From Corythucha ciliata (lineage: Eukaryota > Arthropoda > Insecta > Hemiptera > Tingidae), in the NCBI GenBank assembly GCA_038030265.1, contig JAWNBC010000008.1:1-64000 (forward strand): a stretch of 64,000 nucleotides of DNA, written 5' to 3'. Below are positions 23,610 to 34,852 of the stretch, piece after piece; positions within the stretch are counted from its first letter, which is position 1; every line of letters begins with the position of its first letter. A program made the position numbers and the translations under genes. The notes beneath the pieces were generated by a model that saw nothing but the letters and a program-made list of their open reading frames with translations, ran no database searches and had not been told where the DNA came from.

Positions 23610-26588
23610 CAGTGGCGGCGGAAGTATTTTGGTTCAGGGGGGGCGAAAATTAAGGCGCTTCCCCCCTTCCCTTCCCCACCATACCCTACACTACCATCAC
23701 TTCCTTAGTTTTCATCAATAGAAGGTAAAGCGTAGTGTAGTTCTCAATTTTAAGTAAATAGAGCAGGCAAGGTATTGTATGGAGGTGCCCAATAGTCTTG
23801 AATTTTCAGCATTTAGGGAATGATTTGAATGTGGTATACAACGGTCTGATTCTTGATAGGTTTTTGACTAATAATATTTTATTTTTATCCCACATGATAC
23901 TAAAACCGAATTTTACGGCCGCAAATGAGTCCCAAAAGTGTCTCTTTTCATGCCTAGGAACTAAAGTATTTTTCAAGCGACATGCTCCGAAAGTAGTCAT
24001 TTTCTGTACCCAAAAATGTCTGGGAAATTGACCATTACCGCACAGTGACATTCGAGAAATTTTCTGTACTAGTCCAGAAAATATTTTCCGTCCTAGTACG
24101 GAGAGTAAATGAACTCGGGATATAACCTCGTTTAAGGTCTTCTTAAACTAAAGACACGAGAAGTCAGTAGTCAATTTGTCAAAGTCAGTTTTATCATTTC
24201 CTTGCTGTCATGTGAAAAAAGTCGTACATCACTCGTAGGAAGGGGATTTACCTCGCCTCGCCCGCCGGGCTTGTAATGTAATGTACCGCGGCAAATTTTA
24301 CGGCGTTTTAGAGCCACGACTTTAGCTCCTGCGTATACATATACTATTATTGATTTCTTAGTTGTTGTTTTGCCACAAGAATATGGCAAGTAGGTATTCG
24401 TTTTAAATAATAAACGATAATCATTCGTACTCAAATAAAACAGCAAAGTGTGGGAATGCAGGTAGGGGCATAACTAGAAATCCGGATCCGGGGTTCGAAT
24501 GGGGGCCCCTCAATAGCTTGAAGATGAAAAATCGGGATTTTCAAGTAGATAAGATGAAAACGAATGGCTAAACTCGCTTGTAAAAGTGAGTAAAACGCTG
24601 ATTCGGGCTGAAATTGAGAAAAATTGCTGAAATTTATGGCTGTTAATATTAAGAAAAAGCGCTAGCTAATTACAGCTGACATTGAGATAACGCAAAATCA
24701 CGAATTGTTGGGGCGAAATTAGGAAAAAGCGCTAATTTACGCAGCTAAAACTGAGAAAAGCGCTAATTCAAGGATGAAAAAGAGAAAAACGCAAATTCGC
24801 GTCGTCTTGAAAAAAAAACACGCTAATTTACAGCTAAAATTGTTATAAAGTGCTACAATTTAGCAACTTTCAAAATTTAGAACAAGCGCAAATTCACAGC
24901 TAAAAGGGAGAAACGCCAACTCAAGGATTCTTGGGGCAACATTGGGACTAAAATTTAGAAAAAGCGCTAATTCACGGGTGAAATAGTCAAAAACACGAAT
25001 TCGCGTCTAGATAAAAGTGGAGGAAAACTCAGCTAAGGCATGAAAAATTACGATTTTACGGATAAAATCGAGAAAAAACGCTAAAAATCGTAGCTAAAAT
25101 TAAGAAAATGTGCTAATTTACTGCTAAAATTGAGAAACAAAACGCTAATTCACAGCTGAAAATCAGAGAAAACGCCAATTCGCCAATTCTTAGGGCAACT
25201 TTAAGGCTGAAGTTGAAAAGCGCTAATTCACGCGCTAAAGATGAGAAAAACGCTAATTCAAGGATAAAAAAGAGAACAACGCGAATTCAAGTCTAAAAAT
25301 AGAGAAACACGCTATTATGATAAAGTGTTACAATTTGGCAGCTTTAAACATTGGGAAAAAGCGCGAATTCACAGAAAACGCCAACTCACGGATTCTCGGG
25401 GCTGGGACTGAAATTGAGAAAAAGCGCTGCGATTCACGGCGTGAAATAGAGAAAAACGCGAATTTGCGTCTAAAAGTGGAGGAAAACTTTAATTCACAAC
25501 TAAGGTACAAAACATTTCAATTTTGCAGATAAAATCGAGAAAAAGTGCTATAATTTCCAGCTAAAATTAAAAAATGTGCCCATTCACTGCTAAATTGGGG
25601 GTAAAAAGGCTAATTCACAGCTAAATTGAGAATACTCCAACTTGCACATTCTTGGGGAACTTTGGGAATAAAATTGAGAAAAAGCGCTAATTCAAGCGGC
25701 TAAAACTGTGAAAAAGCGCTAATTCGAGGGTAATAAATAGAGAAAAACACGAATGGTTTTTTTTTGTTATGGAGAAAAGCGCGAATTTACGGCTTAAATT
25801 TAGAAAAATTGCTAATTTGCGGATAAAATTGGGAAAGAGCACTTAAACGCTACCTAATTTGCGGATTCTTAAGGCAACTTCACGGTAAGAGCTTGTAAAA
25901 AGCGCCGATTCGCAGCTAAAAATGAGAAAATGAGCTAATTCGCGGAAAAAATTGAGAAAACGCACTTTAGAGGCAATTTCGTGGCTAAAATTGAGGAAAA
26001 TATATACTTCAAAGCTGCAAAAAAGTATATTTACGGTTTAATTAGAGACTAAAGGGCCTCCTAGAGATTTCCGCCCCGGGCCCCGGACAAGTGTTGTTCC
26101 GCCACTGGGTAGCGGTGACCGCATAACAAAACAGCGGGTTTGATGCCCTCAGGGTAGAGATGCCCGGTGCGCACCGCACACGCCGCCCTTGCTACGCCTG
26201 TGCTTCATATTGCTTAAATTTGGGCTAAAACCCTCTCCGGGAGGGTGGCCGATAGGTGGATCGCCCTCCTTTGCCAGATGGCAGGGGTAAAGTGTAGAAG
26301 AAGAATCAATAATATACCGAACAAAAAGTCTGCAGAAAAGTGAAAGATGGGGGGGGGGCGAATGTTCTAGGCATTGCTATTTTTCATCTTCTCGCAAATG
26401 ATCCAGGGTTATTCGATCTGAGTGACGGTCGCTTGGTCCTCGAATAAGAAGCGAAAAGGAAAGAATAAAAACTTTGGGTGCAGTATTCGGGATAGAAGAT
26501 TGGCATTGAAGCCTGGGGGGGCGACGCCCCCCAGACTAAATTCCGGGGGGGCGGCCGCCCACCCTGCCCCCCGGTTCCGCCGCCACTG
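23610..26588. mobile_element. non-autonomous hAT-type element, ~3 kb, perfect ends
   Basis: Left end CAGTGGCGGCGGAA (23610) and right end TTCCGCCGCCACTG (to 26588) are perfect 14-bp inverted repeats. Both are flanked by the same 8-bp target duplication TGAGGGAT (23602-23609 and 26589-26596). There is no transposase frame. The interior is dominated by the minisatellite block at 24540-26030. That block is bounded by another hAT-like pair of ends (GGGGCATAACTAG near 24466; GTTCCGCCACTG near 26104), which suggests a second element nested inside. Confidence 0.88.
24540..26030. repeat. minisatellite block, ~35-40 bp degenerate unit
   Basis: About 1.5 kb of degenerate tandem units with the core GCTAATTCGCGGC / TAAAATTGAGAAAAA. 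Many copies begin GAGAAAAA(G)CGC. It is the longest complete block of this family in the window and lies wholly inside the hAT-type element. Short frames such as 25317-25532 are repeat translation only. Confidence 0.88.
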
Positions 26589-26605
26589 TGAGGGATTGAG
26601 AGAGC

Positions 26606-27385
26606 TGTAACCGAGCGACGGGATCGGTCAATTGTTGTGAAAAGGCAGAGCACATCAATGCGAAACGTATATTAATAATTCAATATAATGAATCGGAACG
26701 ATAAACAAAACGAATGATACGGCTATTCTTCTAGGGCATTTCCAAGTTTCTTCTTCGTTTGATTGTTCTGACAATTTATGACGGAAAAATCGCTGTCCAG
26801 GCTCGGTACACGTGCTTTTTCTTCTGTCGTTCTGCTTTCCTCGTCTCCTACAACTTCTCGCCACTCCTCGCTCCCTCAATCTCGCGCCCTCCGGTTTTTT
26901 TTCTTGTCGTCACCTTCAGGTGAGTTCGTCTCCTTCCACATTGAGCTCGATTATGCTGCTCCCGTGCTCTCGTGAGAGCCACCCCAACCCGACAGCCAAC
27001 TTTCAAATTTTATTTGCAATTTACTCGTACTGGAAACGCCCTATGATTTTCTTTCTACTAGTAAAATATTTATCTTAAAGGAGAGGGGACAGCCACATTA
27101 CACTCTCCACCCACTAGCTTCAACACATATAAAAAAAACTATGATAAACTGTGACAAAATTAGAACCAGAACATAAAATGAAAACTATAGCTAGTAACAA
27201 ATTGGACCAAAACTTAACCTAGGACTCTAGCATAGGAGAACAAGCAGCGATCACCACTACGAAAACTAGGAATAGAAAAATAATTGAAAACACTTAAGAT
27301 TACTGAAGTTAGGCACTTTAATGATTTGCATATTAGCATTATAAACTTAACGAATGATACCCCTTGTCTAGACGATTAATTTTCA
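26606..27385 (-). repeat. 3' LTR of gypsy element 1
   Basis: 780 bp, starting and ending with the TG...CA dinucleotides in element orientation and almost identical to 32170-32945. The LTR alone carries short open frames (for example 26655-26879) that repeat in the other LTR and are not genes. Confidence 0.92.
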
Positions 27386-27410
27386 AAATTTTTTTTTTTT
27401 TTTTTTTCCC
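27386..27410 (-). promoter_or_regulatory. polypurine tract of gypsy element 1
   Basis: On the minus strand a GGGAAAA...A run abuts the 3' LTR, the position where plus-strand DNA synthesis is primed. Confidence 0.7.
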
Positions 27411-27698
27411 ATGATGTGGTCACGATGTCTTCGATCCGGTACAATGGAACTTTCGGTAGTCATATGTGGGACGAGGTCTCAAATTATACTTTGATTGACT
27501 CCCACAGGGATCGACGTCCTCTTGCTCCTCGTGGTATATAACATTTTCTTCTGCGTTGTCCCGCGACTCTGTTAGGTATTCCATGGGGTTTATCCCCCCA
27601 CGCTGGCGATTTTCCTCAGAATCATAGTCTACTATCAGCGTCTCATCAGAAGCCTCGGGATCTTCCTGGACTTGTATTTAATGTTCTTCAGGTGGCAA

Positions 27699-28058
27699 CT
27701 AATCTTCTTCAATAAACCCCGGTTCATCAAAATGCCCATTCTCGGTATACGCCGGTTTCATGCGTTGCAGGTTGACCACCGAGACTTTCCCAAGGTAGTC
27801 GCTTATCTCGTAGACGACCTCACTTTTCCTCTTTAACACCGTGTACGGCCCTCTCCAACGATTGGCGAATTTTTTTACTTCCTGAGGTTTGTGAGGGTGT
27901 AGGACGTAGACCTTGTCGCCGGCATTGAAGTACCTAGGCCGCCGGCGAGTGTTCGCTATTTTGGCCCTTTTTTCCCAGGCCTCTTCTGCTATTCGTCTAG
28001 CCATTCTCAAGGCTATATCGTATTTTCCCTTCGTAGTCCCCTGCGGCTCTCCCGTCAA
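27699..28058 (-). pseudogene. gypsy element 1 integrase C-terminal domain
   Basis: A 119-codon frame overlapping the main integrase frame by a frameshift. It contains RYFNAGDKVYVLHP and the WRGPYTVLKR stretch (the GPY/F module of gypsy integrases) and ends in an acidic tail. It would continue the catalytic part if the shift at about 28000-28058 were absent. Confidence 0.85.
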
Positions 28059-28977
28059 TGGGTATTAGAGCCATTTCCAGGGGAGTTCGCAGTTCACGCC
28101 CAAACATAAGATAATTTGGCGAGAATCCCGTGCTGGAGTGGGTCATGTTTCGGTACGAAGATACGACGAACGGTAGCCACTCCTCCCAATCGTGGCCAAG
28201 CTTAGTCGTGAATTTGGAGATACCATTTGCTAATGATCGGTGAAACCGCTCGATCATCCCGTTTGCTTCAGGATGGTAAGCGGTAGATTGTATTTTTTTT
28301 ATTTTTAGTTCGTGACACAGGATACGGATGACCGTTGATTTGAAATTTCGCCCTTGGTCGGATAGCAATTGTTCCGCCACGCCATACCTCAAGAAAATCT
28401 GTTTTAGAGCTTTGGCAGTCGTTTCGGCCGTTTGGTCTGGAATTGGAATGGCTTCGGCAAACCTAGTAAAGTGGTCTATGGCAGTTAAAATATATTTACA
28501 TCCTGACTTTGACTCAGGTAGTGGCCCAAGAATATCGACTGCCATTAGTTCCAGAGGCCTTGTCGGAAAGTGAGGTTTTTGGATTGGGGGTTTTTTACCA
28601 GGCGGGGAGTTTCGGGTTTGGCATTTCCCACAAGCTTGTACAAATGACCTCACCGACCGTCCAATCTTCGGCCAATACGCAACTCTGCGGACTAAATCCA
28701 GGGTCTTTTGGATGCCCGGGTGGCCCGCCCAGACGGTGTCATGACATGCACGCAAAACAGTTTCCCGGAGCGTCGATGGAATTATCGGTCGCCATTGTGA
28801 CGATTCGGAGGTTCTTTCCGGTAGCCAATACTTTATCCCGCTCACTTCTTTAATACACTCATTTTCTGCTGGAGATAGCTGTGCCAACCAAGGGTCGAGA
28901 TCCTGAGCGACCTTCAACAACTCTGGGGACAGAATTACTGTTTTTATCACAGCCGTCGTGTGGCCCACTGGCCACAC
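27997..28977 (-). pseudogene. gypsy element 1 integrase core
   Basis: A 326-codon frame inserting retroelement cDNA into host DNA. It carries the H-H-C-C zinc-binding part (HDTVWAGHPG, then CGKCQ) and the catalytic triad in AVDILGP (D), LSDQGRNF (D) and MIERFHRS (E). It joins the RNase H frame at about 28859-28977 by a frameshift. The triad is intact, so damage is confined to frame breaks. Confidence 0.92.
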
Positions 28978-29662
28978 GATTCGAGGCCGACGATTCGAGA
29001 GCGTCGGCGTTCGAATGGCTAATTCCTGGTCTATGTCTTACTGAGTAGTCAAATTCAGCCATCTTGGTGCTCCAACGGGCTATTCTTGACGTTGGATCGC
29101 GAAGGTTGAGAGTCCAGGCGAGGGCGGCGTGGTCAGTCACCAAGGTGAAACGACGTCCGAGAAGATGGCAACGAAAATGGGTCGCAGCCCAAACCACGGC
29201 GAGAAGCTCCTTTTCCGTGGTTGAGTATTTTTGTTCGCACTCGTTCAAGACGCGACTGGCATACGCCACCGGATGTTCTTCTCCGTCAAATTGCTGGGAC
29301 AACACAGCTCCTAGAGCGTAGTTTGACGCGTCGGTGGCAAGAATGAAGTCCCGACCGTGATCGGGGTAGCATAAAACGGAGTCAGAGATCAGGGCGTCCT
29401 TCAACCTTTCGAAGGCCTGATGTTGCTCCCGCCCCCACTCAAACGGAATATTTTTCTTGAGCAGTTTAACTAGGGGTTTAGACTTGTTGGCATAATCGGG
29501 TATGAAACGTCGGTAATAGCCAGATAACCCCAAAAAAGCTTTGACGTCCCGTACGTTGCGAGGCTCTGGAAACTTCCGTACAGCAAGGACTTTTTCGGGA
29601 TCCGGTCGAACCCCGTCGGCAGACACTACATGCCCCTTGGTAAGTGACGTTGGTAACGGCAA
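28859..29662 (-). pseudogene. gypsy element 1 RT connection and RNase H
   Basis: FLGLSGYYRRFIPDYA marks the end of the reverse transcriptase. LATDASNYALGAVL, ekELLAVVWA and TDHAALAW mark RNase H with its acidic residues. A frameshift separates it from the upstream YLDD-bearing frame. Confidence 0.92.
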
Positions 29663-29897
29663 AAGTACATTTTTTTAAGTTCAGTCGGAATCTTGCGTCT
29701 TTGAAACGTTTGAGGACTTCCGAGACGTCATTTAGGAGTCCTTCGAGGGTTCTACTATGTACGATAACATCGTCAAGGTAAACAAAACACTTTATCCCCA
29801 CCAGACCCGAGAGAAGATTATTCATGGCCCTCTGGAACGTACTTGGGGCATTCTTTAATCCGAACGCCATTTTTTTGTACTCCATATGGTGGCCCAA
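29478..29897 (-). pseudogene. gypsy element 1 reverse transcriptase, YLDD part
   Basis: Contains MAFGLKNAPSTFQRAMN and the catalytic FVYLDDVIVHS box. Homology leaves this frame after about 88 codons and continues in 28859-29662. Upstream it is parted from the finger domain only by an in-frame TAG at 29919-29921. Confidence 0.9.
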
Positions 29898-29918
29898 GGT
29901 GCGAAAAGCAGTTTTTTC

Positions 29919-30563
29919 CTAGTCAACCTCACTAATGGGAATTTGATGGTACCCCGACGCAAGGTCCAACGTCGTGAAGAAGTGACTGCCACCGAGCTGT
30001 TCCAGTGTCTCATTTATAACTGGTAAAGGATGCAGATCTGACTTCGTTATCGAGTTCAGTTTGCGAAAATCCGTGCAAAATCTGTAAGAGTCAGTGTCAT
30101 GAGGATTTCGTTTCCTGACCATAACTACTGGGGCCGACCAAGGACTTTTAGACGGTCCTATTACTCCTCGGATTTCAAGTTCTTGTAGGTGCTCTTCCAC
30201 TACAGGTCGCATAGCATAGGGTACTGTGTAAGGACGTACAGAAATGGGCTCGGAATTTGCAGGAGTTTCTATATGGTGCTCGACCTCAAGAGTACATCCC
30301 TGAGCATCTGGCTTGTCCCAAAGTTCGTGATTATTTTCCAGTAAGTCAAGGAAGTATTTCCTATGAGGCGCTTGTAAGTGCTGTACCTTTCCATGCAACG
30401 TCACTTCCACGGCGCAGTCTTCAAGGTCGTCATCCAGGTCTACGCTGTCTCTATCATCAGCCGCATTCGACTGTGGTTTTTTCTCAATCACGGGGTGTTC
30501 TGGAGGATTGTTTACATCCGTCGTCGTCTGGTACGGAGCGCTTTCCTCATTATCTACTCTCAA
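29919..30563 (-). pseudogene. gypsy element 1 reverse transcriptase, N-terminal part
   Basis: Holds RPYTVPYAMRPVVEEHL, GVIGPSKSPWSAPVVMVRK, FCTDFRKLN and FFTTLDLASGYHQIPI, the first RT motifs including the first catalytic Asp. It ends at a TAG that interrupts an otherwise continuous frame. Confidence 0.92.
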
Positions 30564-30844
30564 GTGCGGTACCCAACCGTAGTCAAGTTCGGTTTCTTTC
30601 TCTGGATTAGTAGTGATTTCAAGTTGACGAGTTTTGGGATTTATAATGATCGGTAAAACTTCAAGTAAGTCTAAGCCCAGAAATCCGAATTCGCAAGCAG
30701 GATTTTTTAGGATGAGGAAGTCATGTTCGTACGTACAACATTCAGCGTCACCTCAAGTTTTTGCTCGCCCAGAAGAGGCATCAGGGCTCCATCTGCCGCA
30801 CGTGCCTGAACTTTCGTCGCTCGAATTGGTTTATTAGGCTCTGG

Positions 30845-31087
30845 TTAAGCTAAAAGGCTCACCTGAGCTCCCGTGTCCACGATTATCGGTTTCTCAACTC
30901 CGTTTATTTGCATATCAACAAGAAAAAGTGGTCTTTCCGTGCTATAAATTTGTGGCACGGCCACGTGATCACTATGAGCCGGTGGCCTCTGCTTCCCTTC
31001 AAAGCTTTCGTCGGACTTTTTGTGACGGCATTCCTCGATATTGTGTCCCTTGTAGCCACAGTAGTCGCATTCCTTAATTTTTCCCAT
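30845..31087 (-). pseudogene. gypsy element 1 zinc knuckle and protease active site
   Basis: A CCHC knuckle (C-D-Y-C-x4-H-x4-C) is followed by the retropepsin active-site motif IIVDTGAQVSLLA, after which a stop interrupts the protease. This is the gag/pol junction of the element. Confidence 0.85.
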
Positions 31088-31126
31088 TCTGCTAGGACAG
31101 TCCGAGGGGAAATGGGACCATGACTG

Positions 31127-32010
31127 TCAAAACATACAAGCTCGTTTGGGCGATACAAGCCGATTGGGCTGCTTCTTCAGGCCACTTGCAAAAGTACTGG
31201 GCGACTCGCCTGATAAGGTCGGTGTCTGTGGGCAAAATCGACTGATATGCCCAGTCTTATTACAACGATAACATGTACGAGGTTCATATCGGACCGACTG
31301 CGTTTTCGGAGAGTCCTTACTTAAGTGGAAAAGCTGGACAGGTTCATCATCGTCAACTGGGCTATTTTTCACGGCCTTTTCTACTCGCCTCACTGCGTCT
31401 TCCAAATCCGTCGGATCCACCATGGCCAAAAGGGACGCATACTCTCTATTTAGTCCGTTCAGGAAGACTTGCAGCGCTCTTTGTTGAATGGCTAACCGTT
31501 GTTGGGCGAACGGCTGGGCCGCTTCCAAATTGGACAAGGTGCCTTCCGCTACTTGTAAAATTCGGTCCGCAAAATCCCGTGGAGATTCACTTGACTTTTG
31601 CTTTAGCGAAAAAAGGTTGCACATTGCCTGTTCCGGAGAAGTCGCTGGGCTGAAACGAGCTATCATGCGTCGTTTTAGCTCTTCATAGGTTTTTTCTTCA
31701 TCAACATCGCTGATCTGGTTAAGGAAAAAGTCTAAAGCGCCTTTTTTAAGTTTAATTTGTAGCAGTTGAATCTTCTGGCCGTCGCGTCGTTCAGTGACTT
31801 AGCAATATTGTCGATTTGCCGAAAAAAATTGGTGATGGACAAATTGTTTTTTATTTCTGGGGACCAATTATCTACTGCTTGTAGCATTACGAACGGGACA
31901 GATACATCTGGTTTTGTACTGGCCAGGGTGTCGGCGACGGTCTGTCGCAAAAGGGGCCCAAGGAGAGCCGCTAAGCTGTCTAACGGGCTCGTTTCTTCAG
32001 TGTCATTCAT
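31127..32010 (-). pseudogene. gypsy element 1 gag, frameshifted
   Basis: The gag start is at 32010 (MNDTEETSPLDSL). The frame shifts in an A/T run near 31735 and continues in 31666-31127 through a capsid-like region to a CCHC knuckle (CYRCNKTGHISRFC). The adjoining frame at 30845 adds a second knuckle. Confidence 0.85.
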
Positions 32011-32152
32011 TTTTTTTTTTTCGGGAGATAAATAGCTCAGTAAATTAAAATAACTTAAAATTTACGCGTTGATTTAAGCATCTTATTCGGTAAAGGGCTT
32101 AACCCTATCGAACCCCTCGTGGCGCCTTTGCCTTTTCATCAAACAATTTCTT

Positions 32153-32165
32153 ACTTCTGACACCA
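32153..32165 (-). promoter_or_regulatory. primer-binding site, tRNA-Leu type
   Basis: On the minus strand TGGTGTCAGAAGT starts five bases inside the 5' LTR. It is complementary to the 3' end of a tRNA-Leu (…ACTTCTGACA plus CCA), the usual primer geometry of LTR elements. Confidence 0.8.
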
Positions 32166-32169
32166 CTTT

Positions 32170-32945
32170 TGTAACCGAGCGACGGGATCGGTCAATTGTT
32201 GTGAAAAGGCAGAGCACATCAATGCGAAACGTATATTAATAATTCAATATAATGAATCGGAACGATAAACAAAACGAATGATACGGCTATTCTTCCAGGG
32301 CGTTTCCAAGTTTCTTCTTCGTTTGATTGTTCTGACAATTTATGACGGAAAAATCGCTGTCCAGGCTCGGTACACGTGCTTTTTCTTCTGTCGTTCTGCT
32401 TTCCTCGTCTCCTACAACTTCTCTCCACTCCTCGCTCCCTCAATCTCGCGCCCTCCGGTTTTTTTTCTTGTCGTCACCTTCAGGTTCATCTCCTTCCACA
32501 TTGAGCTTGATTATGCTGCTCCCGTGCTCTCGTGAGAGCCACCCCAACCCGACAGCCAACTTTCAAATTTTATTTGCAATTTACTCGTACTGGAAACGCC
32601 CTATGATTTTCTTTCTACTAGTAAAATATTTATCTTAAAGGAGAGGGGACAGCCACATTACACTCTCCACCCACTAGCTTCAACACATATAAAAAAAACT
32701 ATGATAAACTGTGACAAAATTAGAACCAGAACATAAAATGAAAACTATAGCTAGTAACAAATTGGACCAAAACTTAACCTAGGACTCTAGCATAGGAGAA
32801 CAAGCAGCGATCACCACTACGAAAACTAGGAATAGAAAAATAATTGAAAACACTTAAGATTACTGAAGTTAGGCACTTTAATGATTTGCATATTAGCATT
32901 ATAAACTTAACGAATGATACCCCTTGCCTAGACGATTAATTTTCA
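32170..32945 (-). repeat. 5' LTR of gypsy element 1
   Basis: 776 bp, near-identical to 26606-27385. It has a 4-nt shorter stretch near 32485 and about six substitutions. On the minus strand it carries the element's promoter end. Confidence 0.92.
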
Positions 32946-34442
32946 TGAGTCGTTACTATTTGATCTAGTAAGGAGAGGACAAGCTTCAAGCCTTGCTTCG
33001 ACCTCGAAAAGTTTGGTCATGAGATCGTCCAATTGGGAGATCAGGAGGGTCTCCGGACAATCCGGCGGAAATTCATCGCGCGCTAGTAAATCGTACATAG
33101 TGCTTTCAAATGCTGACCGTTTTTTAATAAAATCCTTGGGTCTGTCTAAAACGCGGATCTGCAGATCTGCAAGATTAACACCTCACATCTGCAGATTAAC
33201 ACCTCACATCTGCAGATTAACACCCCAAATCTGTAGATTAACACCTAAAGTTCCGTAATTCAACGAAAATGAGACTACAATTGAAAAAGAAAGTTTAAAT
33301 AGACCAATAATAAGCACAACATTACCGATCGTATTTTAATAAGACTATAATTAAGCGCCACACTCGAACAATCACTTTTACTTCATTCGTTCAGTCTTCA
33401 ATTGTATGCAACAGACAATCATACCATTTACAAAAATATGCTTAAATTTTGACGCTTCCTTGTAAATACAACTGGCACTACCCCCGTAGCGCGCAGATCT
33501 GCAGATTCATAAAAGCATGCAGATCGGCCACGTAAGGTTAATAATTGTTCAGCCTCAAAATGCCTACTAGAGCCAATCATACAATTTAAGATGATCCACC
33601 TCAATTTTGACCCCACCTTGTCAATGCAACAGGCACTTCTCCCGTAGCGTGCAGATCTGCCGATTCATAAAAGCCTGCAGATCGGCCACTTAGCGTTAAT
33701 TGTACAGCCTCAAAATGCATACTGACAAGGAGAGGTCAAAATTCAGGTGAATCATCTTAAATTGTACGATTGGCTCTAGTACGCATTTTGAGGCTGAATA
33801 ATTAATGTTAAGTGGCCGATCTGCAGGTTTTTATGAATCTGCAGATCTGCACGCCAGGGGGGGAAGAGCCTGCTGCATTGACAAGGAGGCGTCAAAATTG
33901 AGGTGGATCATCTTGAATTGTACGATTGGCTCTAGTATACATTTTGAGGCTTAATAATTAACGCTAAGTGGCCGATCTGCAGGCTTTTATGAATCTGCAG
34001 ATCCGCACGCTACGGGGGGAAGTGCCTGTTGTATTTACAAGGAAGCGTCAAAATTGAAGCATATTTTTGTAAATGGTATGATTGGCTGTTGCATGTAACT
34101 GAAGTCTGAACGAATGAGGTAAAAGTGATTGTTCGAGTGTCGCTTAATTATAGTCTTATTAAAATACGATCGGTAATGTTGTGCCTATTATTGGTCTACT
34201 TTAACTTTCTTTTTCAATTGTAGTCTCATGTTCGTTGAATGACGGAATTTTAGGTTAATTAATTGAAATTTAGACGACCCTTGTCTTGGGACTTTTTCTA
34301 GGGATTACTCCCCCCTCACCGCACCACCATAGTCACCCTGCAGTGAATTCGAGGGAGTGGGGAGGCTGAAAATTAAGAATTAAACTTTATTGAAGTTAAA
34401 TACTTACTATTTTTACTTGTTTTGAGTTCCGAGAAAAAATCG

Positions 34443-34515
34443 CTCCCAAGGTGGGATTCGAACCCACGACATCCTAGTTTCGCGCCAGGCGCTCTGCCAC
34501 TGAGCTAGCCTGAGA
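34443..34515 (-). repeat. tRNA-like promoter segment of SINE (left copy)
   Basis: Reverse complement of the segment at 34780-34852, with A box TAGCTCAGTGGC and B box GGTTCGAATCC for RNA polymerase III. It is not called as a tRNA gene, because the base before the anticodon is not T and there is an extra base before the D arm. Confidence 0.75.
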
Positions 34516-34779
34516 GGCTCACGCTAAGAGCGAACCCCACCAGAGAGAAACTCCCTCCCGGAACTCAATTGCACCCATCGGGTCAGTGCACGTATAACTC
34601 CGATTAGACGACCCTTGTCTTGGGACTTTTTCAAGGGTCGTCTAAATTTAAATTAATTAACTAATTGCTGGGACATATAAAAAGAATAATAATAATGTTA
34701 TACGTGCACTGACCCGATGGGTGCAATTGAGTTCCGGGAGGGAGTTTCTCTCTGGTGGGGTTCGCTCTTAGCGTGAGCC

Positions 34780-34852
34780 TCTCAGGCTAGCTCAGTGGCA
34801 GAGCGCCTGGCGCGAAACTAGGAGGTCGTGGGTTCGAATCCCACCTTGGGAG
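34780..34852 (+). repeat. tRNA-like promoter segment of SINE (right copy)
   Basis: Folds as a cloverleaf: 7-bp acceptor stem TCTCAGG/CTTGGGA with two wobble pairs, D arm GCTC..GAGC, anticodon stem CCTGG/CTAGG and T stem GTGGG/CCCAC. The anticodon loop CGCGAAA lacks U33, and three instead of two bases join the acceptor and D stems. It is therefore a SINE head that keeps pol III boxes A and B but is unlikely to serve as a tRNA. Confidence 0.75.

Larger units (their letters stand above)
26606..32945 (-). mobile_element. Ty3/gypsy LTR retrotransposon, nearly full-length, inactive
   Basis: A 6.3 kb element in the minus direction. It has LTRs at both ends, a tRNA-Leu-type primer site, gag, protease, reverse transcriptase, RNase H and integrase in gypsy order, and a poly-A/G tract before the 3' LTR. 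The two LTRs differ at about six positions and by one 4-nt gap, which suggests a fairly recent insertion. Several frameshifts and one in-frame TAG make it non-coding today. No envelope-like frame was found between integrase and the 3' LTR. The flanks (left AGAGC, right TGAGT) do not form a target duplication. Confidence 0.93.

Noticed and set aside
25317..25532. Open frames inside the minisatellite
   Set aside because: They are translations of the repeat unit in both strands and vary with unit indels.
24540..26030. Possible CRISPR-like or piRNA-cluster array
   Set aside because: Units are degenerate tandem repeats without constant repeats and unique spacers; a piRNA role cannot be judged without small-RNA data.
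26655..26879. Arg-rich frame repeated at 32219-32443
   Set aside because: Both lie within the two LTRs of gypsy element 1 and are copies of the same non-coding LTR sequence.
27411..27698. Envelope-like third gene in gypsy element 1
   Set aside because: The space between integrase and the 3' LTR is under 300 bp and has no signal peptide or membrane-spanning frame.
34443..34852. Two tRNA genes in opposite orientation
   Set aside because: They fold as cloverleaves, but the anticodon loop lacks U33, the acceptor-D linker has an extra base, and both lie inside a duplicated unit with an AAT-rich tail and target duplication, so SINE heads are the better call.
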